Assembly (NCBI GenBank): GCA_947455025.1 | Contig: CANGLU010000015.1 | Location: forward strand, 1-50,973 | Origin: Hyphomicrobiales bacterium | Lineage (GTDB): Bacteria > Pseudomonadota > Alphaproteobacteria > Rhizobiales > Beijerinckiaceae | Length of the DNA stretch: 50,973 nt | Direction of reading: 5' to 3' | Shown: positions 7,943-18,389 of the stretch, in pieces | Layout: the number at the start of each line of letters is the position of its first letter | How positions within the stretch are numbered: the stretch's first letter is position 1 | Notes under the pieces: generated by a model | Told to the model about the DNA's origin: nothing | Seen by the model: only the letters and a program-made list of their open reading frames with translations | Databases searched by the model: none | Position numbers and translations under genes: made by a program

Positions 7943-9139
7943 CTAGCTTAGCGCTTTAACCAGACGCTCGGTGGCTTCCGTTAAATCTTCCGCTTTTCTG
8001 GCAAAGCAAAGCCTCAACCAGGCATCCTCGCCGCTGGCGAAGGCTGAGCCTGGTGCAAGGCCGACATTGGCTTCATCGACCAAACGCTTGGCGATGCCCA
8101 TCGGGTCTTTGGCGCCGTCGACTTTGAAATAAAGATAGAAGGCCCCTTCGGGCTTTGCAAAGCGAACGCGGCCCGTTTTCGAAAGCCCTTCACACACAAT
8201 ATCGCAGCCCTTTTTGGCGCGCTCGACCTGATGACGCAGGAAGCTGTCGCCGTGATCGAGCGCGGCAATGGCGCCCCGCTGGAGAAAGGTCGCGACGCCC
8301 GATGACGAATATTGAATGAGATTTTCAGCCGTTTGAGCCAGCGAGGGATGGCACTCGATCCAGCCAATCCGCCAACCGGTCATGGCCCAGTTTTTTGAAA
8401 ATGTTTGGACGAAGATGATTTGGTCATCCTCATTCATCACGTCATGGAATGATGGCGCGCGGGCCGAGCCATCAAAGACAAATTGGCCATAAATCTCATC
8501 GGCAATGATCCAGAGCCCATGTTTGCGGGCAAGGGCGAGTACCGCTTCCAACTCCGCGCGCGTTGCCGTCCAGCCTGTTGGATTGGAAGGCGAATTGATG
8601 ACGATGGCGCGGGTCTTGGGACCGATGGCACCGGCAATCCGATCAACATCGAGAAACCATCGGCCATTCGGGCCTTCGTTCGTGAGGCCCATGGGAACAT
8701 CGACGGGGACCGCGCCGATGACTTTGCCGCAGCCGATAAAATTGGGCCAAGCGGGGGATGGCACGATAAACTCTTCACCTACCGAGAGGACCATCCGCAT
8801 CGCGACCTGCAACGCGTGCATGCCGCCAATGGTGCATAAAAAGCGGTCAGGGCTAAATTCTTGCCCGTAAAGCCGCGACATATAGCGGGCGACGGCGGCG
8901 CGGAAATCGGGAATGCCGCGATTGGGCGTATAAAACGTCTCGCCCGCCGCAAGCGAGCGGGTTGTCGCCTCGGTGATAAAGCCCGGTGTCGACATATCGC
9001 CCTCGCCCGCCCAGAGCGGAATCAAGCCCGGGCGGCCCCAGCCATAGGTGAACACCTCAACAATGCCGCTGGGGGGCGCACCAAGGGCTTCTGGGCCAAT
9101 CTTCAGGGTTAGATTTGAAGGCGATTGATTAGAAAACAT
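7943..9139 (-). CDS. PLP-dependent aminotransferase, class I/II (fold type I)
   Basis: A 398-residue aminotransferase of the aspartate aminotransferase superfamily. It has the INSPSNPTGW motif that binds the cofactor, the DEIYGQFVF segment, and the Schiff-base lysine in TFSKNWAMTGWRIGW, and near the carboxyl end an arginine in WLRLCFA that would bind the substrate carboxylate. The ATG at 9139 is chosen because GAGGAA lies just upstream; the frame remains open to 9190. It diverges from the large sensor kinase with about 120 bases between them. Subfamily Ib type; it could act on aspartate, aromatic or branched amino acids, and the substrate cannot be read from the sequence. Cytoplasmic. Confidence 0.88.
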   Translation of the reverse strand: MFSNQSPSNLTLKIGPEALGAPPSGIVEVFTYGWGRPGLIPLWAGEGDMSTPGFITEATTRSLAAGETFYTPNRGIPDFRAAVARYMSRLYGQEFSPDRFLCTIGGMHALQVAMRMVLSVGEEFIVPSPAWPNFIGCGKVIGAVPVDVPMGLTNEGPNGRWFLDVDRIAGAIGPKTRAIVINSPSNPTGWTATRAELEAVLALARKHGLWIIADEIYGQFVFDGSARAPSFHDVMNEDDQIIFVQTFSKNWAMTGWRIGWIECHPSLAQTAENLIQYSSSGVATFLQRGAIAALDHGDSFLRHQVERAKKGCDIVCEGLSKTGRVRFAKPEGAFYLYFKVDGAKDPMGIAKRLVDEANVGLAPGSAFASGEDAWLRLCFARKAEDLTEATERLVKALS

Positions 9140-9261
9140 ACTGTTCCTCGACGGGCTGGGCGATTCCTCCAATCGTTCTTTCACAAACACGCCGAGCTTG
9201 CCAGACGCCGCGTGAGCTGAAAGTCTAGCAAAGAGCGGAATTGAGGGGGAAATCGAACATA

Positions 9262-12200
9262 ATGATCGCAGGCTGGGTCATCATTCTAGCTGCCCTTGTT
9301 TACCTGTCCGCACTTTTTGCGGTCGCGCATTTTGGGGATATTTATGGTCAAAAGCTCCTGTCCGGTCGCGCCGGACCGACTTTTTATGCCTTGGCACTGG
9401 CTGTTTATTGCACTTCCTGGACCTTTTTCGGCTCCGTTGGATTGGCAGCGGTAACCGGGCTTGATTTTTTATCGATCTATATTGGGCCGATCTTGGTGAT
9501 CGGATTTGGACGAAAATTTATCGAGCGGATCGTAACATTAGCCAAAGCGCAGAATATTTTATCGGTCGCGGATTTTGTCGCCGCCCGATACGGCAAGAAT
9601 GCCAAGATTGCCGCCATTGTTGCCGTGATCGCGGTGATTGGATCGGTGCCCTATATCGCCTTACAGCTTAAGGCGATCTCGGTGTCACTGGCCACGATGT
9701 TGGATGCCGTACCCGGCGGCGCACAGGGCTTTTCGACGCCAGCATCGGGTAGCCTCTCTCTGATTGTCACGCTCGTTCTGGCGGCTTTCACAACGGTGTT
9801 CGGGACACGGCATATTGACGCCCGCGAACATCATTCGGGCCTCACTTTTGCAATCGCGATTGAATCGGTGGTTAAGCTCGCGGCTTTTCTGATTGCGGGC
9901 GTCTTTGTCGTTTGGGGTCTGTTTGGTGGGCCCGCGCCATTGGTTGATGCGCTCGGAAAACGACCCGATATTTTGCCCATCTTGGGACGGAGCAGCGGGC
10001 TTTCGACCGTTCTCGTGATGACACTTTTATCGTCTGCGATGATTTTATTGTTGCCGCGTCAATTTCATATGACGGTGATTGAAAATCGGAATCCCTCACA
10101 TACCAAACAGGCAGCTTGGCTCTTTCCACTTTATCTTGTGTTGATCAATCTGTTTGTCGTTCCGATTGCTCTTGCATCGGATCTCATTTTCGCGCCTGGC
10201 GCTATTGATCGCGATATGGCCGTCCTCCATCTACCGCTGCATGCGGGTAATGGTGTTGTCGCCCTCATTGTCTTCATCGGCGGTTTTTCTGCGTCGACCG
10301 CGATGGTGATCGTCGAATGCGTGGCGCTTGGCACGATGGTTTCAAATGATCTTGTGATGCCGCTTTTGTTACGGCGCGGCGCAAAATTGGTACGGCCCGT
10401 CTCGGGAGATTTGGGCGGTCAGCTTTTAACCATTCGGCGTTTCGCTATCGTCCTCGTTTTGTTGGCGGGCTATTCCTATTTTAGAACATCAAGCGATGCT
10501 GCATTGGCTTCGATTGGACTGATTTCTTTCACGGCGATTGCTCAGATTGCTCCGGCCTTTTTCGGTGGTTTATATTGGCGCAATGGAACGGCGCTGGGCG
10601 CGGGTGCGGGCCTAATTTCCGGATTTATTGTTTGGGCCTATACGCTCGCGATACCGAGTCTTGCCGATCCTTCAAGGACGCTCCTCAATCAATGGATTGA
10701 ATCGGGCCCGGTTGGAATTCATTGGTTAAGACCAACGCATTTATTCGAACTTGATCTACCCTTTATCGCTCATGGAGCGTTGATGAGCCTTGGTCTCAAT
10801 GTCGCGTTCTATATTGCTTTTTCTTTGCTACGGTTACCAACGCCGGTTGAACGATTTCAAGCCAATCTCTTTGTTGCACCGGATAGTGCTCGGCGCTCGT
10901 TCAATTTCAGACTGTGGCGAAGCTCGGTTACAATTGGGGAATTAAAGCGTGTTGTTGGCCGATATTTAGGCGCCGAACAAACAGATCGAGCGTTTGCCGG
11001 AATGATCGGTTCTTTGCGTGGCACAAAAGGCGACGATCATTCCGCTGATATTGAAATGCTTCGGTTTGCGGAAAACCAATTGGCTTCGGCCATTGGTGCG
11101 GCATCGTCCCGCCGTGTTTTATCGATGTTGTTAAGCGGTAATAATGTTAGCCGATCCGACGCCCTTCGTCTGTTGGATGACGCGTCGGCGGCGCTGCAAT
11201 ATAATCGCGATCTCTTGCAACATGCCTTAGACCACGCACGTCAAGGCATTACGGTTTTCGATAGCGACTTAAAGCTAACGTGTTGGAATCGCGAATTTCA
11301 AGAATTGTTCAGTTTGCCCGATACGATGTTACGAACCGGGACGAGCCTTGAAGATATTGTTACGTTGAATGCCAAGAAAGGCCTTTATGGGCAGGGTCGT
11401 CGGGACCGCCTCGTCGCAGCTCGATTGCAAAGCTTTGTCAGCGATACAAGCCAATCCCGTCTTAAACTTTATCCCGAAGGCAAGACGATTGAACTTCGTT
11501 CCGCCCCTTTGCCCGATGGCGGCATTGTTACGACCTACACCGATGTCACCAATACGGTTCTTGCCGAAGAAGCACTCGCAACGGCAAATGAATCGCTCGA
11601 AGCGAGGGTACGCGAACGCACGGAAGAATTATTACGGCTGAACAGCGAATTGGCACGCGCCAAAGCCGAGGCCGAGGATGCCAATCTATCAAAGACGCGG
11701 TTTTTAGCGGCCGCTAGCCATGACATTTTGCAACCCCTTAATGCTGCGCGTCTTTATTCAACCGCATTGCTTGAACGGGATCGCCATCTGGGCGATGTGC
11801 ATCTTGCTGAAAATGTAGCGACGTCGCTTGAGGCTGTCGAAGATATTCTCACAACATTGCTTGATATATCGCGGCTGGATGCAGGTGCTTTAAAGCCCGA
11901 ATTATCGGCTGTTTCGCTTGAGGATCTGTTTCAGCCATTAAAAATCGAGCTTGAACCTTTGGCGAATGAAAAGGGCATTGTCCTATCCTTTATCAAAACA
12001 TCTTTGACGGTAAAAACGGATCGCCGTTTGTTGAGACGTCTGTTGCAGAACCTGGTGTCGAACGCGATTAAATATACGCCAGAAGGACGCGTCTTAATCG
12101 GATGTCGTCGTAAGAAGGGGAAAGTACGGATCGAGGTTCATGATACGGGTTTGGGAATACCGTTATCGCAGCAAAAGACGATTTTCCGTGAGTTTAAACG

Positions 12201-12768
12201 GCTTGATGAAGGCGCAAGAATTGCACGCGGCCTTGGGCTCGGATTGTCGATTGTTGAAAGAATTGCTCGGTTGCTTCGCCATCCTTTAAAATTATCGTCA
12301 GAGCCTGGAAAAGGTTCTCTCTTTTCGGTCGAACTTCCTTTGACGGAACAAGTGCCTCATATGCGCTCGAAGGCCGTTGATGCACCGACGCCGATGATGC
12401 CGCTTTCAGGCATGGAAATTTTGGTGATCGATAATGAGCCGGCCATTGTCAACGGCATGCGGATTTTACTGGAAGGCTGGGGCTGTCGGGTCAGTGCGTT
12501 TTCGAGCCTTGCCGAATTGGATGGTATTACAGTGCCGCTAGACGCGATCATTGCCGATTATCATCTTGATACGGGCACTGGACTGGATGCCATCAAAACA
12601 TTGCGTGATCAAATACGCCCAGAGCTGCCCGCTATCCTCATAACAGCCGATCGCACGCAGGCGGTGCGCGAGGATGCCGAAACTGAGGGCGTCGTCGTCT
12701 TACATAAGCCGCTCAAACCGGCGGCTTTACGTGCTTTGTTGGCGCAATGGCGGGCGGCGCGTTTATGA
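9262..12768 (+). CDS. Hybrid sensor histidine kinase with SSS transporter-like sensor (CbrA-like)
   Basis: A protein of about 1168 residues. Residues 1 to about 500 form a sodium:solute symporter (SSS)-like membrane domain with about 13 helices; a linker follows, then a PAS domain near 660-770 (ARQGITVFDSDLKLTCWNRE) and a coiled coil. The dimerisation/phosphoacceptor helix carries ASHDILQPLNAA (His near 820). The ATP-binding domain has NLVSNAIKYTPEGR, HDTGLGIP and GLGLGLSIVER, and a C-terminal receiver has Asp near 1099 in IIADYHLDTG. This is the CbrA/PAS-7 class, which links transport-like sensing to carbon and nitrogen use. I use the ATG at 9262; a TTG at 9241 is also open. No CbrB-type regulator is adjacent. 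Signal unknown. Confidence 0.9.
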   Translation: MIAGWVIILAALVYLSALFAVAHFGDIYGQKLLSGRAGPTFYALALAVYCTSWTFFGSVGLAAVTGLDFLSIYIGPILVIGFGRKFIERIVTLAKAQNILSVADFVAARYGKNAKIAAIVAVIAVIGSVPYIALQLKAISVSLATMLDAVPGGAQGFSTPASGSLSLIVTLVLAAFTTVFGTRHIDAREHHSGLTFAIAIESVVKLAAFLIAGVFVVWGLFGGPAPLVDALGKRPDILPILGRSSGLSTVLVMTLLSSAMILLLPRQFHMTVIENRNPSHTKQAAWLFPLYLVLINLFVVPIALASDLIFAPGAIDRDMAVLHLPLHAGNGVVALIVFIGGFSASTAMVIVECVALGTMVSNDLVMPLLLRRGAKLVRPVSGDLGGQLLTIRRFAIVLVLLAGYSYFRTSSDAALASIGLISFTAIAQIAPAFFGGLYWRNGTALGAGAGLISGFIVWAYTLAIPSLADPSRTLLNQWIESGPVGIHWLRPTHLFELDLPFIAHGALMSLGLNVAFYIAFSLLRLPTPVERFQANLFVAPDSARRSFNFRLWRSSVTIGELKRVVGRYLGAEQTDRAFAGMIGSLRGTKGDDHSADIEMLRFAENQLASAIGAASSRRVLSMLLSGNNVSRSDALRLLDDASAALQYNRDLLQHALDHARQGITVFDSDLKLTCWNREFQELFSLPDTMLRTGTSLEDIVTLNAKKGLYGQGRRDRLVAARLQSFVSDTSQSRLKLYPEGKTIELRSAPLPDGGIVTTYTDVTNTVLAEEALATANESLEARVRERTEELLRLNSELARAKAEAEDANLSKTRFLAAASHDILQPLNAARLYSTALLERDRHLGDVHLAENVATSLEAVEDILTTLLDISRLDAGALKPELSAVSLEDLFQPLKIELEPLANEKGIVLSFIKTSLTVKTDRRLLRRLLQNLVSNAIKYTPEGRVLIGCRRKKGKVRIEVHDTGLGIPLSQQKTIFREFKRLDEGARIARGLGLGLSIVERIARLLRHPLKLSSEPGKGSLFSVELPLTEQVPHMRSKAVDAPTPMMPLSGMEILVIDNEPAIVNGMRILLEGWGCRVSAFSSLAELDGITVPLDAIIADYHLDTGTGLDAIKTLRDQIRPELPAILITADRTQAVREDAETEGVVVLHKPLKPAALRALLAQWRAARL

Positions 12769-14952
12769 ATAAAAATACTCACCCTTTGCCGCCATTTTTT
12801 TCAGCAATGCATTGGGCAGGAACCGATCACCATAGTGATTAGCTAACGCTTCACACAAGGCAACGAAACGGTTAGGTCCAATGCCATCGATCATGGAGAT
12901 TGGGCCGCCTGTATAGGGCGCAAAGCCAAATCCCAAAATAGCACCGACATCTGCTTCGCGTGGATCAGTAACGATGCCTTCTTCGATGGAACGTGCGGCT
13001 TCCAGCGCTTGCGTAACAAGCAGTCGATGTTTCAAATCACTGATGCTAATCGTTTCTGGATCAAGCCTTGTCGTTTGAAACTCGGCGAGACCTGACCATA
13101 GGTGCTTAGGCGCGTCTTTCGGGTAGTCATAAAATCCGCCACCGCTTTTGCGTCCCAATCGATGATGGACGCCAACCATTCTATTTAAAATCGACTCTTG
13201 AATGGGATTAACCGAATGAGGACCCAAAGCAGCCTTTGTTGCTTTGAGAATCTTATCAATCAGATCAATCGCGATTTCATCGGAAAGGGCCAATGGGCCA
13301 ACCGGCATCCCGGCCATTCGAGCCGCGTTTTCAATCATGGCCGGAGGCACGCCTTCGTGAAGCATTAAATGCCCTTCAAGAAGATAATTCAAAACACAAC
13401 GATTGGCGAAAAAGCCTCGGGCATCGTTGACGACAATTGGCGTCTTGCCGATCTTGCGAACAAAATCAAAAGCCATGGCGAGCGCTTTTGTGCCTGTTTG
13501 TTGGCCAACAATGATTTCGACCAATTGCATCCGGTCAACGGGAGAGAAAAAATGAATGCCGATAAAATCAACCGGACGCGAGAAATGATGCGCTAAATCG
13601 GAAATGGGCAGTGTCGACGTATTGGATGCAAAGATAACAGAGGATGGCATCGCTGCTTCGGCTTTTTGGATTGTCTCGGCTTTCACGGAAGGATCTTCAA
13701 ACACCGCCTCAACCACAAGATCGACGTTTTTAAGAAGAGTGAAATCATCCGTCGGAGTTATGCGTGCAAGAAATGCTTTGTGTTCGCTCTCTGTCGCGCG
13801 GCCTTTTGCAACATTGTTGCTCATCACCTTATCGGCATTTGCTTTGCCCCGATCGGCCGAGGCTTGATCGCGGTCGATGAGGACGACTTCGATACCGGCC
13901 AGAGCGGCAACGGTTGCAATTCCAGAGCCCATAAAGCCGGCGCCGATGACGCCGATCCGCTTAATGCTGGTAGCAGGTTCGTTTGGCGGCCGCCGTGCGC
14001 CTTTGTTCAGCGCCTGCATGGAAACAAACAGCGTCCGTATCATCGCATGGGCGACTTGGCCTTTGAGGATATTGGCGAAATATCGGCTTTCAACCCGTAA
14101 GGCAGCATCCATCGGCAATTGGAGCCCCTCATAGACCGATTGCAGCAAGGCTTTAGCGGCAGGGTAATTGTCGTTGGTATCCTTGCGCAGCAGCGCGCTC
14201 GCAGGCTGCCATACCATCATGCCTGCTTTTGAATAGACAGGCCCTGAGGGGAGTTTGAACCCTTCAGCATCCCAAGGTTGAACGGCGGTACCGACGGACA
14301 GGATCCATTCTTTCGCGCGTTTAACGAGCTCTTCTTTTGGCGCAACGGCGTGAACCAAGTTTAATTTCAGCGCGGCATTTGGTTTGAGCGCTTCACCCTT
14401 CATCATAAAAATGAGGGTATCAGCCGTGTGGGCCAAACGAGCAACGCGCTGTGTGCCACCGGCACCGGGAAAAATTCCGATTTTAATCTCAGGTAAACCC
14501 AATCGCGTTTTCGCGTCATTCGATACGATACGATGGTGGCATGCCAAAGCGAGCTCGAACGCGCCGCCTAGGCATATGCCGTTAATAGCAGCAACAAAGG
14601 GTTTGCCGCATGTCTCGAGCTTGCGGAACAGGAGCGAGAGCTTTCTCGATTCTTCAAAGAAAATTTGGGTCGCTTCATCGGCGCCGAGTTTGCTTTCATT
14701 CTCTTTCGAACGCTCGACTAATCCTGCGAGCATGCGGATATCCGCGCCACCGGAGAAGCTATCGGGCTTTCCGGAAACAATGATGCAGCCTTTGATCGAC
14801 GGGTCGGCGACGATTTTATCGATCGTCTGATCGAGTTCGTCCATGGTTTGATCGGTGAATACATTCATCGATTTGCCAGGCGCATCCCATGTCAGCGTTG
14901 CAACGCCATCGCTATCGTTTGTGAAGGTAAAATCAGACAGAGTGCTGGTCAT
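12763..14952 (-). CDS. fadJ: Fatty-acid oxidation multifunctional protein (enoyl-CoA hydratase / 3-hydroxyacyl-CoA dehydrogenase)
   Basis: A 729-residue fusion of two beta-oxidation enzymes. The amino-terminal crotonase part (about 1-300) has [16 protein letters not shown] and the [17 protein letters not shown] segment, whose glutamates are catalytic. The dehydrogenase part has the NAD motif [14 protein letters not shown] and the catalytic His in [19 protein letters not shown], and the C-terminal helices end with [18 protein letters not shown]. It hydrates enoyl-CoA and oxidises 3-hydroxyacyl-CoA in the cytoplasm. It follows the thiolase by 12 bases, forming a fadAB-like operon in the order A-B. 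It overlaps the end of the convergent sensor kinase by 6 bases. FadB and FadJ cannot be separated safely. Confidence 0.93.
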   Translation of the reverse strand: MTSTLSDFTFTNDSDGVATLTWDAPGKSMNVFTDQTMDELDQTIDKIVADPSIKGCIIVSGKPDSFSGGADIRMLAGLVERSKENESKLGADEATQIFFEESRKLSLLFRKLETCGKPFVAAINGICLGGAFELALACHHRIVSNDAKTRLGLPEIKIGIFPGAGGTQRVARLAHTADTLIFMMKGEALKPNAALKLNLVHAVAPKEELVKRAKEWILSVGTAVQPWDAEGFKLPSGPVYSKAGMMVWQPASALLRKDTNDNYPAAKALLQSVYEGLQLPMDAALRVESRYFANILKGQVAHAMIRTLFVSMQALNKGARRPPNEPATSIKRIGVIGAGFMGSGIATVAALAGIEVVLIDRDQASADRGKANADKVMSNNVAKGRATESEHKAFLARITPTDDFTLLKNVDLVVEAVFEDPSVKAETIQKAEAAMPSSVIFASNTSTLPISDLAHHFSRPVDFIGIHFFSPVDRMQLVEIIVGQQTGTKALAMAFDFVRKIGKTPIVVNDARGFFANRCVLNYLLEGHLMLHEGVPPAMIENAARMAGMPVGPLALSDEIAIDLIDKILKATKAALGPHSVNPIQESILNRMVGVHHRLGRKSGGGFYDYPKDAPKHLWSGLAEFQTTRLDPETISISDLKHRLLVTQALEAARSIEEGIVTDPREADVGAILGFGFAPYTGGPISMIDGIGPNRFVALCEALANHYGDRFLPNALLKKMAAKGEYFYS

Positions 14953-14964
14953 GGTTTTAATTCC

Positions 14965-16173
14965 TCACACCCGTTCAATGATGGTTGCCGTGCCCATGCC
15001 AGCACCAATGCAGAGCGTGATCAGGGCAAGGTTCTTATTGGTCCGCTCAAGCTCATCTAAAGCCGTGCCCAAGATCATCGCGCCCGTGGCACCAAGGGGG
15101 TGGCCCATCGCAATAGCCCCGCCATTGGGGTTAACCAAGGCTGGATCAACATTGAACGCTTGAATGAAGCGTAGAACAACGGCGGCAAAGGCTTCGTTGA
15201 CCTCAAAGAGATCAATATCCTTGATGCTCATGCCGGCATTTTTTAAAAGCTTTTTGATTACATCAACAGGGCCTGTGAGCATTAAAGCCGGGTCCGATCC
15301 GATATTCGCGAAAGCTCGGATGCGCGCCCTCGGTTTAAGGCCTGCGGATTGACCCGCAGCCTTTGACCCTAAAAGGACAGCCGCTGCGCCATCGACAATA
15401 CCCGACGAGTTGCCCGCGTGATGGACGTGGTGGATCGCCTCAATTTCGGGATGGGCCTGAAGGGCCACCGCGCCAAACCCGCCATGCTCGGCCATGACCG
15501 CGAAGGAGGGCTTGAGGCCACCGAGTGATTCGAGGCTCGTTGCCGGCCGCATATGTTCGTCATGGGCCAGAAGGGTGAGGCCGTTAATGTCTTTGACGGG
15601 CTCAACCGATGATTTGAAATATCCGTTAGCCCATGCGTTAGCCGCGCGCTTTTGGCTTTCGACGGCGTAGGCATCAACGTCAGCGCGAGAAAAACCGTAT
15701 TTGGTGGCGATGAGATCGGCGGAAATGCCTTGCGGCATGAAATACGCGGGGATCGCGATGGAAGGGTCGCTGGCCCATGCGCCGCCCGAGGCCCCTAACC
15801 CGATCCGGCTCATGGATTCGGCACCGCCGGCCAGCGCCATTTGTTGCTGCCCTGCCATGATTTGGGCGGCTGCAAAATTGACAGCATCTAATCCCGACGC
15901 ACAAAAGCGATTGATTTGGAGGCCTGGTACACCAATGCCATAACCTGCAACGAGGGCGGCCGCCCGTCCGATATTACCACCGGCCTCACCAACGGGATCA
16001 ACGCAACCGAGCACCACATCGTCGACAAGAGCGGGGTCAAGATGGTTGCGCTGCTTCAAGGCGCGCAATGGCGCTGCGGCCAAAGCGAGGGCGGTTACTT
16101 CGTGTAACGCGCCATCGGGCTTGCCACGTCCGCGCGGCGTGCGAGCGTGATCATAAATATATGCTTCAGACAT
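14965..16173 (-). CDS. fadA: Acetyl-CoA C-acyltransferase (3-ketoacyl-CoA thiolase)
   Basis: A 402-residue thiolase that cleaves 3-ketoacyl-CoA with CoA in the last step of beta-oxidation. The nucleophile is Cys91 ([12 protein letters not shown]); the second half has [16 protein letters not shown], the catalytic His in [17 protein letters not shown] and the second Cys in LCIGAGMG. It is upstream of the fadB/J-type gene and surely cotranscribed. It differs clearly from the PhaA-type thiolase at 46749, which fits a degradative rather than biosynthetic role. About 55 bases upstream is a short palindrome GGATCAATGATCC (16228-16240). The MerR gene ends 78 bases upstream on the same strand. Confidence 0.93.
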   Translation of the reverse strand: MSEAYIYDHARTPRGRGKPDGALHEVTALALAAAPLRALKQRNHLDPALVDDVVLGCVDPVGEAGGNIGRAAALVAGYGIGVPGLQINRFCASGLDAVNFAAAQIMAGQQQMALAGGAESMSRIGLGASGGAWASDPSIAIPAYFMPQGISADLIATKYGFSRADVDAYAVESQKRAANAWANGYFKSSVEPVKDINGLTLLAHDEHMRPATSLESLGGLKPSFAVMAEHGGFGAVALQAHPEIEAIHHVHHAGNSSGIVDGAAAVLLGSKAAGQSAGLKPRARIRAFANIGSDPALMLTGPVDVIKKLLKNAGMSIKDIDLFEVNEAFAAVVLRFIQAFNVDPALVNPNGGAIAMGHPLGATGAMILGTALDELERTNKNLALITLCIGAGMGTATIIERV

Positions 16174-16251
16174 TTAAACCCACCCTCGTGCCGATGACGC
16201 GATGCACCTTAGGCCGAGCGTGGGTTTGGATCAATGATCCGACGCAGATGG

Positions 16252-16692
16252 TTAAGCGGCCAATTTCTGCATCGATTTCAAATCGGCAATGGCCTTTTCA
16301 ATGTCGGCCTTTTGCTTTTCCAAATGCGCAAGTTGCTCGGCGATTTGGGTTTTATTCAACTTCAAAGCCGGGGAGGCTTTGGCCGAGCCATCTACGCCAA
16401 GCAATGAGCGGATTTCGGTCAGAGTGAACCCGAGATTGGTTGCTTTGATAATTTCTTTCAAGCGGGCCTTCGAGGCGTCGCTGTAAAGCCGGGTTAACCC
16501 CTGCCGTTTTGGCTTGATCAGGCCACGGTCCTCGTAGAAGCGCAGCGTCCGTAAGGTTACGCCGAACTCTTGCGCTAGGTCACCAATGGTGTGGACATAG
16601 TCACTATCTCCCGCGCCTGCTTTTGGCCGACCGCGGCCGGAGCTTTGCGCAGTAGAGGATACACGTTTTACGTTTACTAATGATTTCGCCAC
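16252..16692 (-). CDS. MerR-family transcriptional regulator
   Basis: A DNA-binding protein of about 146 residues. The MerR winged helix is clear: YVHTIGDLAQEFGVTLRTLR followed by FYEDRGLIKPKRQGLTRLYS, then a helical region and a C-terminal coiled coil (LAHLEKQKADIEKAIADLK) for dimerisation. There are no metal-binding cysteines. The open frame reaches 16725, but I prefer the GTG at 16692 with GGAG upstream. It lies directly upstream of the beta-oxidation pair on the same strand. MerR proteins of this type control acyl-CoA catabolism in many proteobacteria, so control of these genes is likely, though inferred. Confidence 0.85.
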   Translation of the reverse strand: MAKSLVNVKRVSSTAQSSGRGRPKAGAGDSDYVHTIGDLAQEFGVTLRTLRFYEDRGLIKPKRQGLTRLYSDASKARLKEIIKATNLGFTLTEIRSLLGVDGSAKASPALKLNKTQIAEQLAHLEKQKADIEKAIADLKSMQKLAA

Positions 16693-17016
16693 AACCCAAC
16701 TCCGATTTACGCCACGGAAAAACAAACAACTTTATTAAGTATGGTAATAAATCTACGTAATCGGTCAAATCGTCAACTAAAAAATATAAATATTTCATAG
16801 TTCAAAATAAATCCGTTAAACTACTGTAATGTAACAGTTTTTATATAAATTATTTGTCTTTAGCGGTTTGGGCCGACGCCGGTCAGTGGAAAAATCAACG
16901 AAAATTCATGAAAATTTAATCTTATTTTTCGAGGCTATTACAACGATTTTTCAATATTCAAATACAAAAGGGGCGTGTTTGAATGGTTCTAGGCTCTTAA
17001 AGGTTCACGTTGCGGG
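16693..17016. promoter_or_regulatory. AT-rich divergent intergenic region
   Basis: About 320 bases between the MerR gene (minus) and the unrecognised gene at 17017 (plus), noticeably richer in A and T than its surroundings. It should hold both promoters. An imperfect palindrome ACTGTaatgtaACAGT lies at 16823-16838 and could be an operator for the MerR protein; I cannot assign -35 and -10 boxes with confidence. No open frame, tRNA or terminator is seen. Confidence 0.45.
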
Positions 17017-17835
17017 ATGGTATCGAAACGGAAGTCTCCTATAAATACGCTTAGCGCCGCTGAGGTTGCAGCCTTGCCTTGCGGCAGCAAGGACTTGGCC
17101 GATGCAGCATCCGGCTCGCCAAGCGTTCGGGAGGCCATCACCGATCTTAAAGAGCGCATTGTGACACTTCACGGCCACGCACCGGCCAGTGAAAAAGCCT
17201 TTCGCCTCAGCTTTTCCATATTGGCGTTGGAAAAGAGCATTGATGAGCGTCAATTGGGGCATATTAAACTCGATCACGCTCCCGGGATTGGCCATTTCAT
17301 CGCTCGCCTTCAAAAGGAAATGGAATCGCTCCTTCATGTCACGGTCGACCTGCCAACCCCGTCCGCAACAAGGGAACCCGCGCCTACTCGTCAAACGGCC
17401 CAGTCGGCCGGCCCGCTTGATCCGGTCGTCCTCGAAATTCTCGAAACTTCGCGGCTTTTGAAGAAAAATGCCGAGGCCGAAAATCGGAAACTTCATGCGT
17501 CGACCGCGGTACATTATTCGGCCATTCAACGTCTATCGGAGCGCATGGGTCGCATTGAAGAATTGCTTTTATCAATGAGGCCTAAAGCAAGCGAACCCGA
17601 TGGCCCAGAACTTAAGGCCGTGGCGGTTGCCTCTGATCCTACCCCCATCGACCCTCGACCGCTTCTGGTTGCCGCCCGCGCCGCGGCGGCGCGCGCCTTA
17701 GCCGATTCGCAAATGGTCGCCCTTAACCCATCGGATGTAACCCCGGAGGAAGGCTCACGCGAAACAACGCCCAAACCTTCGGGCAAGACTTCAAAGTCAA
17801 ATCGATTCTGGAAATCGATTTTTGCGGCCGCTTAA
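17017..17835 (+). CDS. Uncharacterised protein, alanine/proline-rich
   Basis: A 272-residue protein I do not recognise. It has no signal peptide or membrane segment. Residues about 35-115 look helical (VREAITDLKERIVTLHGH, HFIARLQKEMESLLHV), a proline/threonine-rich linker follows, then a second helical part (VVLEILETSRLLKKN, IQRLSERMGRIEELLLSM) that may form a coiled coil, and a low-complexity alanine/proline-rich tail ending in a basic-aromatic segment (KSNRFWKSIF). The layout suggests a scaffold or partner protein rather than an enzyme. Codon use looks like its neighbours. The ATG follows a weak ribosome binding site. It precedes the YeeE cassette by 113 bases and could be separate from it. 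Confidence 0.65.
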   Translation: MVSKRKSPINTLSAAEVAALPCGSKDLADAASGSPSVREAITDLKERIVTLHGHAPASEKAFRLSFSILALEKSIDERQLGHIKLDHAPGIGHFIARLQKEMESLLHVTVDLPTPSATREPAPTRQTAQSAGPLDPVVLEILETSRLLKKNAEAENRKLHASTAVHYSAIQRLSERMGRIEELLLSMRPKASEPDGPELKAVAVASDPTPIDPRPLLVAARAAAARALADSQMVALNPSDVTPEEGSRETTPKPSGKTSKSNRFWKSIFAAA

Positions 17836-17948
17836 ATCCGATTGATAGACCGCTGTCTGGACCAACGGGTTTTGCTTGCGGCGCATGCCGCATTTCTGGC
17901 ATCGATGGCGGGCTGAGAGCGCCATTTAAGCCAAAGGATCAATGATCA

Positions 17949-18386
17949 ATGACGATTGATTGGGCCCATTTCACACCGCTTTGGTCAAGCCTTGGCGGCT
18001 TGCTGGTTGGATTAGCTGCCTCGATTTTTATTCTGTTTCATGGCCGAATAATGGGGGTCAGCGGCATTTTAGGCGGCCTGATTCGGCCCCTAAAGGGTGA
18101 TATCGCTTGGCGGATCATCTTCCTTTCGGGCCTTATATCCGCGCCTATAGGAGCTCAGGTGCTGGGCCTTATGCCTGCTGTGGAAATCAATGCGTCGCCC
18201 ATCCAGCTCATAATTGCCGGACTTCTCGTCGGCTTCGGAACCAATTTAGGCTCTGGCTGTACGAGTGGCCACGGGGTTTGCGGCATTGCGCGTCTATCCC
18301 CCCGCTCCATCACGGCGACACTTACTTTTATGGCAACTGGCGTCATGACGGTTTGGGTTGTGCATCATTCTGGCTTTGGAGGATAA
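17949..18386 (+). CDS. YeeE/YedE family protein, first half
   Basis: A 145-residue membrane protein with about four helices. It carries [14 protein letters not shown] near the start and the family motif [20 protein letters not shown], whose cysteines belong to the thiosulfate/sulfur-compound transport site in YeeE (TsuA) proteins. Here the usual single protein is split in two: this gene and the next, 3 bases later, together resemble a full YeeE. The ribosome binding site is AAAGGA. It is the first of four membrane genes on this strand. A sulfur-compound uptake role is inferred from the family. Confidence 0.86.
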   Translation: MTIDWAHFTPLWSSLGGLLVGLAASIFILFHGRIMGVSGILGGLIRPLKGDIAWRIIFLSGLISAPIGAQVLGLMPAVEINASPIQLIIAGLLVGFGTNLGSGCTSGHGVCGIARLSPRSITATLTFMATGVMTVWVVHHSGFGG

Positions 18387-18389
18387 GAT

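Noticed and set aside
16228-16240. GATCAATGA found upstream of several genes (6157, 16229, 17937, 30140) as a shared operator
   Set aside because: The same string also occurs inside phaA, and two cases simply overlap start codons; chance explains it as well.
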